A DNA stretch of 24,941 nt from CAZLBC01 sp964557575 (lineage in GTDB: Bacteria > Planctomycetota > Phycisphaerae > SM23-33). The translations under genes were made by a program, and so were the position numbers. The stretch is taken from assembly GCA_964557575.1 (NCBI GenBank), contig CAZLBC010000076.1:1-24941 (forward strand), given 5' to 3'. The notes beneath the pieces were generated by a model. It saw only the letters and a program-made list of their open reading frames with translations. It was not told the origin of the DNA and did not search any database. Of the stretch, positions 15,083-21,643 are shown piece by piece; the first letter of the stretch is position 1, and each line of letters starts with the position of its first letter.

Positions 15083-16171
15083 ATGGCTGTCGCTCGAAAA
15101 GAAACCGTAAACTGCAACGAAGTCGGGGTGTACCACTGCATCTCACGCTGCGTCCGCCGGGCCTGGCTGTGTGGGAAAGATCCCTATAACGGCACGGATT
15201 ACAGCCACCGAAAAAAATGGATTGAAGACAGACTCTCACTTCTGGGAAGGATGTTTGCTGTCGACGTCTGCGGATACGCCGTCATGACCAACCATATACA
15301 CCTGGTCCTGAGAAACCGACCTGACCAAGCGAGAAATTATTCCAATAGAGAAATCGCCGAACGATGGCTTTCGATCTATTCCGGAAAATATATCTACGAC
15401 GAGTACCCCCCTGAATCCGACGAGTCGAAAATCGCTACGCTTCTCGCAAACAAGCAATATATCGATACACTGCGCAAACGCCTCTCAAGCATCAGTTGGT
15501 TCATGAAAACGCTCAACGAAAACATCGCCCGCAAGGCAAATGCAGAAGATGAATGCACCGGTAGGTTTTGGGAGGGCCGGTTCACATGTACCCGCCTGCT
15601 GGACTCGTCTGCAGTACTGGCATGCATGGTGTACGTAGACTTGAATCCGGTGCGGGCCGGGATTGCCGCTATCCCTGAACAGAGTGCTTATACCAGTATC
15701 AAACTCCGCTGTGACGCACGCAGGACCCGACAATGGCTGCAACGGCAAACATCATCGCAACACCTGCAGTACGCAGATGAAGCATCAACCCTCGCACGTT
15801 GCGACCAGTGGCTCGCATCGGTCTTTCGCAACCGCGAGACAACGTCCGGCGAGGAGATATTGCCGGCAACATTCGATCAATACCTGCAACTCCTTGATTG
15901 GACCGGCCGACAACTGCGGGAAGGTAAACAGAGAGCTATCCCCAAAGATCTTCAGCCGATTATGCAGCGTATGAAAATCAATATGGATAACTGGCTCGAA
16001 ACTGCGAGCACCTTTGGAAAACGATTCTGCCGCGTAGCCGGCGCAACAGAACGGATTAAGCACGCCGCCGCGGCAGCAGGAAGATATTTCTTCAAGGGAA
16101 TCCAAGCGGCGAGAGAGGCCTTTGCCCCTTACCCCGCTCCCAGCAGCGACCTGAACTACATCGGCGGCTAA
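15083..16171 (+). CDS. REP-associated tyrosine (Y1) transposase
   Basis: This 362-residue protein of the Y1_Tnp (PF01797) superfamily belongs to the long type common in planctomycetes and proteobacteria. The opening YHCISRCVRRAWLCG (17-31) and the metal-binding HUH motif in MTNHIHLVLRNRPD (68-81, HIH at 71-73) are clear. So is the block RRLSSISWFMKTLNENIARK followed by CTGRFWEGRF and CMVYVDLNPVRAG, whose Tyr near 184 is a candidate nucleophile. Such enzymes nick single-stranded DNA at REP hairpins and are usually single-copy, domesticated genes rather than true insertion sequences. AAAGGGG lies 8 nt before the ATG. No terminal inverted repeats or target duplication were found. A half-palindrome, ACGGGGACTC, follows the gene at 16198. 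It may act on the GGGGAC/GTCCCC elements in this window. Confidence 0.9.
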   Translation: MAVARKETVNCNEVGVYHCISRCVRRAWLCGKDPYNGTDYSHRKKWIEDRLSLLGRMFAVDVCGYAVMTNHIHLVLRNRPDQARNYSNREIAERWLSIYSGKYIYDEYPPESDESKIATLLANKQYIDTLRKRLSSISWFMKTLNENIARKANAEDECTGRFWEGRFTCTRLLDSSAVLACMVYVDLNPVRAGIAAIPEQSAYTSIKLRCDARRTRQWLQRQTSSQHLQYADEASTLARCDQWLASVFRNRETTSGEEILPATFDQYLQLLDWTGRQLREGKQRAIPKDLQPIMQRMKINMDNWLETASTFGKRFCRVAGATERIKHAAAAAGRYFFKGIQAAREAFAPYPAPSSDLNYIGG

Positions 16172-16320
16172 CCAAATATCAGCAAATACGGGGACTCAAA
16201 TGTAGAATGTGTGCGCTTACCCTGAAACAATCAGTATTGAAACCATAAATCATCCCTTTGCGTATAACTCTCTGCCCAGCGCCGCCTCAATGAACGGCAT
16301 TAATGCAAGATAACGCGCCA

Positions 16321-16370
16321 AATACAATATACAAACCAAGCACAAAGGAGAAACTTGGTCCTATTGTATT
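16321..16370. repeat. Compound inverted repeat at the beta-helix promoter
   Basis: AATACAA (16321-16327) pairs with TTGTATT (16364-16370), and ACCAAG (16335-16340) pairs with CTTGGT (16354-16359) inside it. The right arm holds the -35 box. A 10-bp palindrome, GCATTAATGC, lies just upstream (16297-16306). The rest of the 244-bp gap (16172-16415) shows no gene. Confidence 0.55.
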
Positions 16371-16392
16371 GAGTGTCCGTTTCCATTATAAA
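16364..16392 (+). promoter_or_regulatory. Promoter of the beta-helix gene
   Basis: TTGTAT (16364-16369) and TATAAA (16387-16392) are 17 bp apart. The spacer contains the repeat core TATTGAGTGTCCG. GGAG follows at 16405-16408, 7 nt before the ATG. Confidence 0.55.
16367..16379. repeat. Short-repeat copy, upstream of the beta-helix gene
   Basis: TATTGAGTGTCCG is identical over 13 nt, in inverted orientation, to the copy at 19190-19202 just past the same gene. Confidence 0.75.
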
Positions 16393-16415
16393 CGGCGGGT
16401 GATCGGAGCACTGCC

Positions 16416-19181
16416 ATGAGACTATCACTTCGCCTGCGTCGCGCGGCGATCGCCGCCGTCTTTCTCGTTCCCGCCTTTTTCCCGCCCTTCGCCCCGTCGG
16501 CCGAAACGACCCTCTACGTCTCGCCCGACGGCCGGGACGGCAACCCCGGCACCAGGGCCAAACCCCTCGGCGGCCTGCACGTCGCGATCCGCGCCGCCCG
16601 GGCGATCGAGAAGACCGAACCGGTCACCGTCGTCGTGCGGCCCGGGACCTACCGCCTCGACAAACCGCTCGTCTTCACGCCGGCCGATTCCGGCGAGCCC
16701 GGCGCCCCCGTCGTCTTCCGCGCCGAGAAGGCGGGCACCGCGATCGTCAGCGGCGGCATCCCCGTCGGGGGGTGGAAGAAGGACGGGAAACGGTGGCGGG
16801 CCGCGGTGCCCGCCGTCCGCGCGGGGGATCTCTACTTCCGCCAGCTCTTCGTCAACGGCCGCCGCGCGGTCAGGGCGCGGACACCCAACACCTTATACCT
16901 CCGCACCGCCGGCCCCCTCAGGCCGCTGGGCGACCGCATGAAGGCCCGGCGGGACAAGTCGAAAAAAATGGGGTTCCGCTTCAGGGAGAGCGACCTGGCG
17001 GACTGGCCCGACCTCGCGGACGTGACGATCAAGCTCTATCACTCCTGGACCGCCTCCCTGCACTGGATAGCGAAGCTCGACGCCGAAAAGAGGACCGTCA
17101 CCTTCACCAATCCCTGCGCGTGGCCGGTCGGCTACTGGGAGAAATTCGAGCGGTACCGCGTCGAGAACTGCCGCGCGGCCCTCGACGCGCCCGGCGAGTG
17201 GTACCTTGACCGCCGGACGGGCACCCTGTACTACCACCCGCTGCCCGGCGAGCGGATCGACCGGGTCGCGGCCGTGGCCCCCCGCCTCACGCAGCTCCTG
17301 GTCTTCCGCGGCGACCCGGCGAACGGCGCCTTCGTCGAGCACCTGCAGTTCAGGGGGCTGTCGTTCCGGCATGCCGACTGGCAGTTCGACCGGACGGCGA
17401 CCGTCGACGGGCAGGCCCACGCCAAACAGACCCTCTCGCCCGTCACCGCCGTCGGGCTCAGGAACGCCGCGTTCGTGGACTGCGAAATCGCCCACGTCGG
17501 CAGCCACGCCGTCCGGCTGGACACCGGCTGCATGGACAACCGCATCGCCCGCTGCCACATACACGACTGCGGCGGCGGCGGGATATACGTCGGCCCGGCG
17601 GCGAAGGTCGGGTACCTGCCGCCGAAGGAAGACCTGAAGGTCCGGCGGAACATCGTGGAGAACAACTTCATCCACGATATCACCCGCGTCCTCGGCGGGT
17701 CGATCGGCATCTGGGTCGGCTCGAGCTCATTCAACACGATCCGCCACAACGAGATCTGCGACTTCGACTACACCGGCATCTCCGTCGGCTGGTGCTGGGG
17801 GCGAAGCACCGACATCTACCAGCGGGAAAACATCATCGCGTACAACCACATCCACCACAACGGCGGCGACCTGCTCAGCGACAACGGCGGGATATACGTC
17901 CTCGGCTACTCGCCCGGCAGCGTCATTCGCGGCAACCACATACACCACATCTACCACTACCCGCATATCAACGACTCCCGGGGGATCTACCTGGACGGCA
18001 ACACCAGCGAGTACCTCGTGGAAAACAACCTGGTCCACGACATCGGCAGCTTCGGCGTCACCCTGAAGGGCCAGCACAACCGGGTCCGCAACAACATCTT
18101 CGCCTTCTGCGGCGACAGCGGGTTCAACCGCCTCTTCAAGGCACACGCAAAGGACTTCGCGTACGACCAGAGCTCGCTGACCGGCAACATCGTCTTCCAG
18201 GACGGCGCCGTGATGACCTCCGGCTACTACGCCCCCCGCTGGACCGAGATCGACCGGAATCTCTACTGGAGCGTGAAAAAGAAGACAGACGTTCGGTTCA
18301 CCGACTGGTCGTCGCGGATACTCAAGGACGTGTCGCCCGTCAACGGGGTATCCTTCGCGCAGTGGAAGGCACTCGGCCGCGACCCGCGCTCGATCGCGGC
18401 CGATCCGCGATTCAGGGACGCCGCGGGCCGGGACTTCCGCCTCGCCGGCGATTCGCCGGCGAAAAAAATCGCCTTTGCGCCGTTCGATGCCGCGAAGGCG
18501 GGGCTCGTCGGCGACGCCGCCTGGACCGCCCTGCCCGGCACGATCGAGCGGCGGCCGCTGCAGTTCGCCCCCCCGCCCCGCAACGTGCCGTTCTTCTATG
18601 ATTTCGAGTCGTACGGCGCCGGCGAGGTCCCGATGGTCGTCGGCCGTATCGTCGAGGACGGGGCCTGCCGGATCAGGACCGCGCAACCGGGCGCCGCCGG
18701 CAGCCGGGCATGCCTGCAATTCACCGACGCAAAGTCCTCCCGGCGGTGGTATCCCCACTGGTACGTGTTCTTCCGGCCGCCGGAGAAGGGACGGGTCACC
18801 TTCTCCTGCGACCTGCTGAACGACGAGAAGACGCCCGCGCGCTTCAACTTCGCGTTTCGGGACTACACCACGAAACCGAAGTGGTCCTGCGGCCCCCGGG
18901 TCTCGGTATCCCCCGACGGCACGCTGGCGGCCGGAAACAGGCAGGCGGGGCGGATCGAACCGGGGACCTGGACGCGCGTGGAGATCGCCTTTCCGTTCAG
19001 CCCCGCGGCCGAAAAGGTGTTTTCCCTCAGCGTTACGCCGCGCGGCGGGAAGAAGGTGACCGTCACGGACCTCCCCTTCGGGAGCGAGGACTTCTCCGCC
19101 TGCACCTGGCTGGGATTCTCGAGCCTCGACGACAGCAAGGCCGCCTACCGCCTCGACAACATCAGGATGAACATCAATTGA
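16416..19181 (+). CDS. Secreted right-handed parallel beta-helix protein (possible glycoside hydrolase)
   Basis: The protein has 921 residues with a signal peptide (about 1-29, ending PFAPSAE). The N-terminus has the YVSPDGRDGNPGTRAKPLGG motif typical of exported beta-helix proteins, then VVVRPGTYRL. A domain at about 100-320 includes a WYLDRRTGTLYYHPLPGE segment. The parallel beta-helix (about 300-610) is a run of short Asn/His-rich turns: DNRIARCHIHDCGGGGIYV, NNFIHDITRVLGGSIGIWVG, YNHIHHNGGDLLSDNGGIYV and NNLVHDIGSFGVTLKGQHN. A C-terminal beta-sandwich-like region (about 720-921) ends in YRLDNIRMNIN. The layout resembles polysaccharide-active families such as GH141, but catalytic residues cannot be assigned here. 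It has its own promoter and is bracketed by inverted copies of the short repeat. Confidence 0.88.
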   Translation: MRLSLRLRRAAIAAVFLVPAFFPPFAPSAETTLYVSPDGRDGNPGTRAKPLGGLHVAIRAARAIEKTEPVTVVVRPGTYRLDKPLVFTPADSGEPGAPVVFRAEKAGTAIVSGGIPVGGWKKDGKRWRAAVPAVRAGDLYFRQLFVNGRRAVRARTPNTLYLRTAGPLRPLGDRMKARRDKSKKMGFRFRESDLADWPDLADVTIKLYHSWTASLHWIAKLDAEKRTVTFTNPCAWPVGYWEKFERYRVENCRAALDAPGEWYLDRRTGTLYYHPLPGERIDRVAAVAPRLTQLLVFRGDPANGAFVEHLQFRGLSFRHADWQFDRTATVDGQAHAKQTLSPVTAVGLRNAAFVDCEIAHVGSHAVRLDTGCMDNRIARCHIHDCGGGGIYVGPAAKVGYLPPKEDLKVRRNIVENNFIHDITRVLGGSIGIWVGSSSFNTIRHNEICDFDYTGISVGWCWGRSTDIYQRENIIAYNHIHHNGGDLLSDNGGIYVLGYSPGSVIRGNHIHHIYHYPHINDSRGIYLDGNTSEYLVENNLVHDIGSFGVTLKGQHNRVRNNIFAFCGDSGFNRLFKAHAKDFAYDQSSLTGNIVFQDGAVMTSGYYAPRWTEIDRNLYWSVKKKTDVRFTDWSSRILKDVSPVNGVSFAQWKALGRDPRSIAADPRFRDAAGRDFRLAGDSPAKKIAFAPFDAAKAGLVGDAAWTALPGTIERRPLQFAPPPRNVPFFYDFESYGAGEVPMVVGRIVEDGACRIRTAQPGAAGSRACLQFTDAKSSRRWYPHWYVFFRPPEKGRVTFSCDLLNDEKTPARFNFAFRDYTTKPKWSCGPRVSVSPDGTLAAGNRQAGRIEPGTWTRVEIAFPFSPAAEKVFSLSVTPRGGKKVTVTDLPFGSEDFSACTWLGFSSLDDSKAAYRLDNIRMNIN

Positions 19182-19189
19182 TCCAAATC

Positions 19190-19202
19190 CGGACACTCAA
19201 TA
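19190..19202. repeat. Short-repeat copy, downstream of the beta-helix gene
   Basis: CGGACACTCAATA is the exact reverse complement of the 13-mer at 16367-16379. It lies 9 nt after the stop codon. Confidence 0.75.
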
Positions 19203-19270
19203 AAAATGAAGATAAAAATGTAGACAATACGCATTCGCCTGAGAATCCGGATGAGAATCCGGACAATACG
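19200..19270. repeat. Intergenic 12-bp microduplications
   Basis: Two near-identical 12-bp units with ATAAAAATG (19200-19211 and 19212-19223) precede two GAGAATCCGGAY units (19241-19252 and 19253-19264). Each pair is followed by (AC)AATACGC. Another CCGGACAATAC occurs at 19370-19380, at the fmt promoter. No gene lies in the 203-bp gap. Confidence 0.65.
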
Positions 19271-19350
19271 CGGTAGCTGAAAGCTGATGTCTCAAACAGG
19301 GTTTCCAGAAGCATGTCTTCATAGGTGGGTGTCCAAAAGCGGTTTTTTTC

Positions 19351-19378
19351 TTGCCTCGTCTGCGCCCTGCCGGACAAT
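19351..19378 (+). promoter_or_regulatory. Promoter of fmt-smpB, predicted leaderless
   Basis: TTGCCT (19351-19356) and GACAAT (19373-19378) are 16 bp apart. Only six bases (ACCCCC) separate the -10 box from the ATG, and no Shine-Dalgarno sequence is present. A GGGTGTCCAAAA repeat copy lies upstream (19327-19338). Confidence 0.45.
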
Positions 19379-19384
19379 ACCCCC

Positions 19385-20341
19385 ATGCGCATCGTATTCT
19401 GCGGCACAGGACGACCGGCTACACAGACCCTGCAGGCCCTCATCGTCAGCAGGCACGAGGTCCTCTGCGCGCTCACCCCGCCCCCCGCCCGGTCCGGCCG
19501 CGGCCGGAAGCCCACCCCGTCGCCGGTCGAGGAAACCGCCCTGCAGGCCGGGATCGAGGTCGTCCGCTGCCCCGACATCAACGACGAGGCCATGGTCTCG
19601 CGCATCCGTGAATACGCGCCCGACGTGACCGTCGTCATTGACTTCGGCCAGTTTCTCGGCGAACCCGCGCGCGGGGCGGCCGCCCTGGACACGATCAACC
19701 TCCACTTCTCCCTGCTGCCCGCACTCCGCGGGGCGGCACCCGTCCAGTGGGCCGTCATCCGCGGCCTCGACCGCACCGGCGTGACCACCTTCTCGATGGA
19801 CGCGGGCATGGACTCCGGCGACATCTACCATGCCGAATCCCTGCCGATCGAGCCGAACGAGCGTGCCGACGCCCTCTATGAGCGGCTGATCGCGCTCGGC
19901 GGCGACGTCCTCGTCGAGACACTGGACCTGATCGCGTCCGGCGACGCCGCCCTCCGGCCCCAGGACGAATCGGCCGCCACCTGCGCCCCCAAGCTCACCA
20001 AGGCCGACGGCCGGCTCGATTTCTCGCGCCCCGCCGGCGAGATCGCAAACCGGGTCCACGGCACCTGGCCCTGGCCCGGCGGCCGCGCGGTCTACCGCCG
20101 CGGCGACGGCACGGATATCGACGCCACCCTCGCCGCCGTCAGCCCGTCCGCGAACCCGCCCCCCGGCGCCCCCGCACCCGGAGAGGTCACCGGCGACCTG
20201 CGCGTCGCAACGGGGCCCGGCGCGCTGGAGATCCGCGAACTGAAGCCCGCCGGCAAGCGGCTGATGTCCTGGAACGACTTCTGCAACGGGTACCGCGTCG
20301 CCCCCGGCGACCGGTTCTGCGCGATGCCGGATACACAATAA
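19385..20341 (+). CDS. fmt: Methionyl-tRNA formyltransferase
   Basis: This 318-residue cytoplasmic enzyme transfers a formyl group from 10-formyl-tetrahydrofolate to Met-tRNAfMet. The family length is normal. MRIVFCGTGRPA opens the Rossmann-like domain. The active-site segment INLHFSLLPALRGAAPVQW carries Asn105, His107 and Ser109. TTFSMDAGMDSGDIYH supplies Asp143, matching the N-H-D triad of E. coli Fmt. The C-terminal OB-like domain begins near the conserved KLTKADGRLDFSRPA. ATG 19385 fits the family start; an in-frame ATG at 19325 adds an unrelated 20-residue extension lying over the promoter. It ends 2 nt before smpB, so the two are probably one operon. No def gene is adjacent. Confidence 0.95.
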   Translation: MRIVFCGTGRPATQTLQALIVSRHEVLCALTPPPARSGRGRKPTPSPVEETALQAGIEVVRCPDINDEAMVSRIREYAPDVTVVIDFGQFLGEPARGAAALDTINLHFSLLPALRGAAPVQWAVIRGLDRTGVTTFSMDAGMDSGDIYHAESLPIEPNERADALYERLIALGGDVLVETLDLIASGDAALRPQDESAATCAPKLTKADGRLDFSRPAGEIANRVHGTWPWPGGRAVYRRGDGTDIDATLAAVSPSANPPPGAPAPGEVTGDLRVATGPGALEIRELKPAGKRLMSWNDFCNGYRVAPGDRFCAMPDTQ

Positions 20342-20343
20342 TC

Positions 20344-20841
20344 ATGGCAGGAAGGAAGAAAAAACGCGGCGGGGGCGACGGCAGTCCGGGCAGTCCGCGC
20401 ATACGCAACCGCAAGGCCTGGAAAGAGTTCCACATCACCGAGAAACTCGAGTGCGGCATCGCCCTGACCGGCACCGAGGTCAAGAGCGTGCGGGCCGGCA
20501 GCGCGAAGATCGGCGAGGCCTACGTCCGCATCGAGAACAACGAGCTGTTCCTGGTGGGGGCGAACATCGCCCACTACAAGCACGCCGACCCCTCCGTCCA
20601 GCACGACCCGACCCGCAAGCGCAAGCTCCTCGCCCACCGCCGGCAGATCGCGGCCCTCACGGCGCACGTCCAGCAGAAAGGCCGGACGCTGGTGCCGCTG
20701 ACGCTCTATTTCCACCGCGGCCGGGCCAAGCTGGAGGTCGGCCTCGCCGAGGGCAGGCGGAAATACGACAAGCGGGAGACCATCCGCAGCAAGCAGCAGC
20801 AGAAGGACATCGAAAAGGAAGTGCGGCGGGGCAAGGGGTAA
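20344..20841 (+). CDS. smpB: SsrA-binding protein SmpB
   Basis: The protein has 165 residues and binds tmRNA, delivering it to stalled ribosomes. A basic N-terminal tail (AGRKKKRGGG) precedes the OB-fold: RNRKAWKEFHITEKLECGIA, LTGTEVKSVRAG, GEAYVRIENNELFLVGANIA, then HDPTRKRKLLAHRRQIAAL, TLVPLTLYF and GRAKLEVGLAEGRRKYDKRE. The lysine/arginine-rich C-terminal tail (EKEVRRGKG) is the part that enters the empty mRNA channel. It starts 2 nt after the fmt stop with only a weak ribosome site, so translational coupling is likely. Its RNA partner, ssrA, is at 24429-24778. Confidence 0.97.
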   Translation: MAGRKKKRGGGDGSPGSPRIRNRKAWKEFHITEKLECGIALTGTEVKSVRAGSAKIGEAYVRIENNELFLVGANIAHYKHADPSVQHDPTRKRKLLAHRRQIAALTAHVQQKGRTLVPLTLYFHRGRAKLEVGLAEGRRKYDKRETIRSKQQQKDIEKEVRRGKG

Positions 20842-20858
20842 GAGGGAAACGTCAGTCA

Positions 20859-20894
20859 CCTGAGGCAGCCGTCGGGCAAAAGCGGCCGCTCAGG
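20859..20894. other. Hairpin between convergent smpB and SDR genes
   Basis: CCTGAG (20859-20864) pairs with CTCAGG (20889-20894), extended past a bulge by GCCG/CGGC. No T-run is present. A terminator role for either gene is uncertain. Confidence 0.3.
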
Positions 20895-20920
20895 CGGCAT
20901 GCTTCGTGAAACAGGCGGGG

Positions 20921-21643
20921 CTACCCGAACGGCTTCGACGAGGATCGCCGGATCGTGAGCTGGTCGATCACGCAGTTGCCCTCCCGGGTCACCATGAAGA
21001 CCACCGCGCCGGCCACATCGGCCGGGTCGATCAGTTCCGCGGGGTCGAGGTCGGGCCGCGCGGCGCTGATCAGGCCGGTGTTCACGCCGCCGGGGCAGAT
21101 CGCGTGGACGAAGATACCCTCGTCCTGGACCTCGCGGGCCAGGGATTTCGACATGCCCATCAGGGCGTGCTTCGAGGCGGTGTACGCCGACTGGCCGGCG
21201 TATCCCTTGATCCCCACCACCGACGCGATGTTGACGATGTGCCCCCCGCCGGCCGCCCGGAGGTGCGGCAGGGCCTCCCGGCACAGCAGGAACGGCCCGC
21301 GGGCGTTGACCGCCATGACGCGATCCCAGTCCGCCGCGTCCGTTTCCTCCAGCGGGCCGAACAGCCCCGCCGCCGCGTTGTTGACCGCGATGTCCAGCCG
21401 CCCCGCCCACGCGACGAAATCCCGGACCAGCGCGACGACCGCCTCCGCGTCCGCCATGTCCCCCGGGAAGCACGCCGCCGTTCCGCCGCCCGCGGCGATC
21501 TCCCCGCGCACCGTTTCGAGTTGCGCGGTCGTCCGGGCCGCGAGGCCCACGGACGCCCCCTCGTCGGCCAGCGCGAGGGCGATGCAGCGGCCGATCCCCC
21601 TGCCGGCGCCGGTGACCATCGCCGCCCGCCCCTCAAGCCGCAT
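20921..21643 (-). CDS. Short-chain dehydrogenase/reductase (FabG-like)
   Basis: This 240-residue classical SDR has the cofactor motif TGAGRGIG (11-18), the NNAAAG segment (88-93), Asn113, Ser141, and the YTASK motif with Tyr154 and Lys158. HAICPGGVNTGLI follows the active site, as is normal. It is an NAD(P)-dependent oxidoreductase. It resembles 3-oxoacyl-ACP reductases, but the substrate cannot be told, since SDRs with this profile are diverse. The start codon overlaps the last 11 nt of the NSS transporter gene, with GGGGGAA upstream, which implies translational coupling in a minus-strand operon. The two may share a pathway, which is inference. Confidence 0.93.
   Translation of the reverse strand: MRLEGRAAMVTGAGRGIGRCIALALADEGASVGLAARTTAQLETVRGEIAAGGGTAACFPGDMADAEAVVALVRDFVAWAGRLDIAVNNAAAGLFGPLEETDAADWDRVMAVNARGPFLLCREALPHLRAAGGGHIVNIASVVGIKGYAGQSAYTASKHALMGMSKSLAREVQDEGIFVHAICPGGVNTGLISAARPDLDPAELIDPADVAGAVVFMVTREGNCVIDQLTIRRSSSKPFG

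Noticed and set aside
14302..16400. A tRNA-Gln-bounded genomic island
   Set aside because: Composition shifts, but no second copy of the tRNA 3' end and no integrase were found. Only the weaker claim of an AT-rich patch is kept.
16880..16900. GGACACCCAACA match inside the beta-helix gene
   Set aside because: It diverges after the eighth base and encodes ordinary residues of the protein, so it is not counted in the repeat family.
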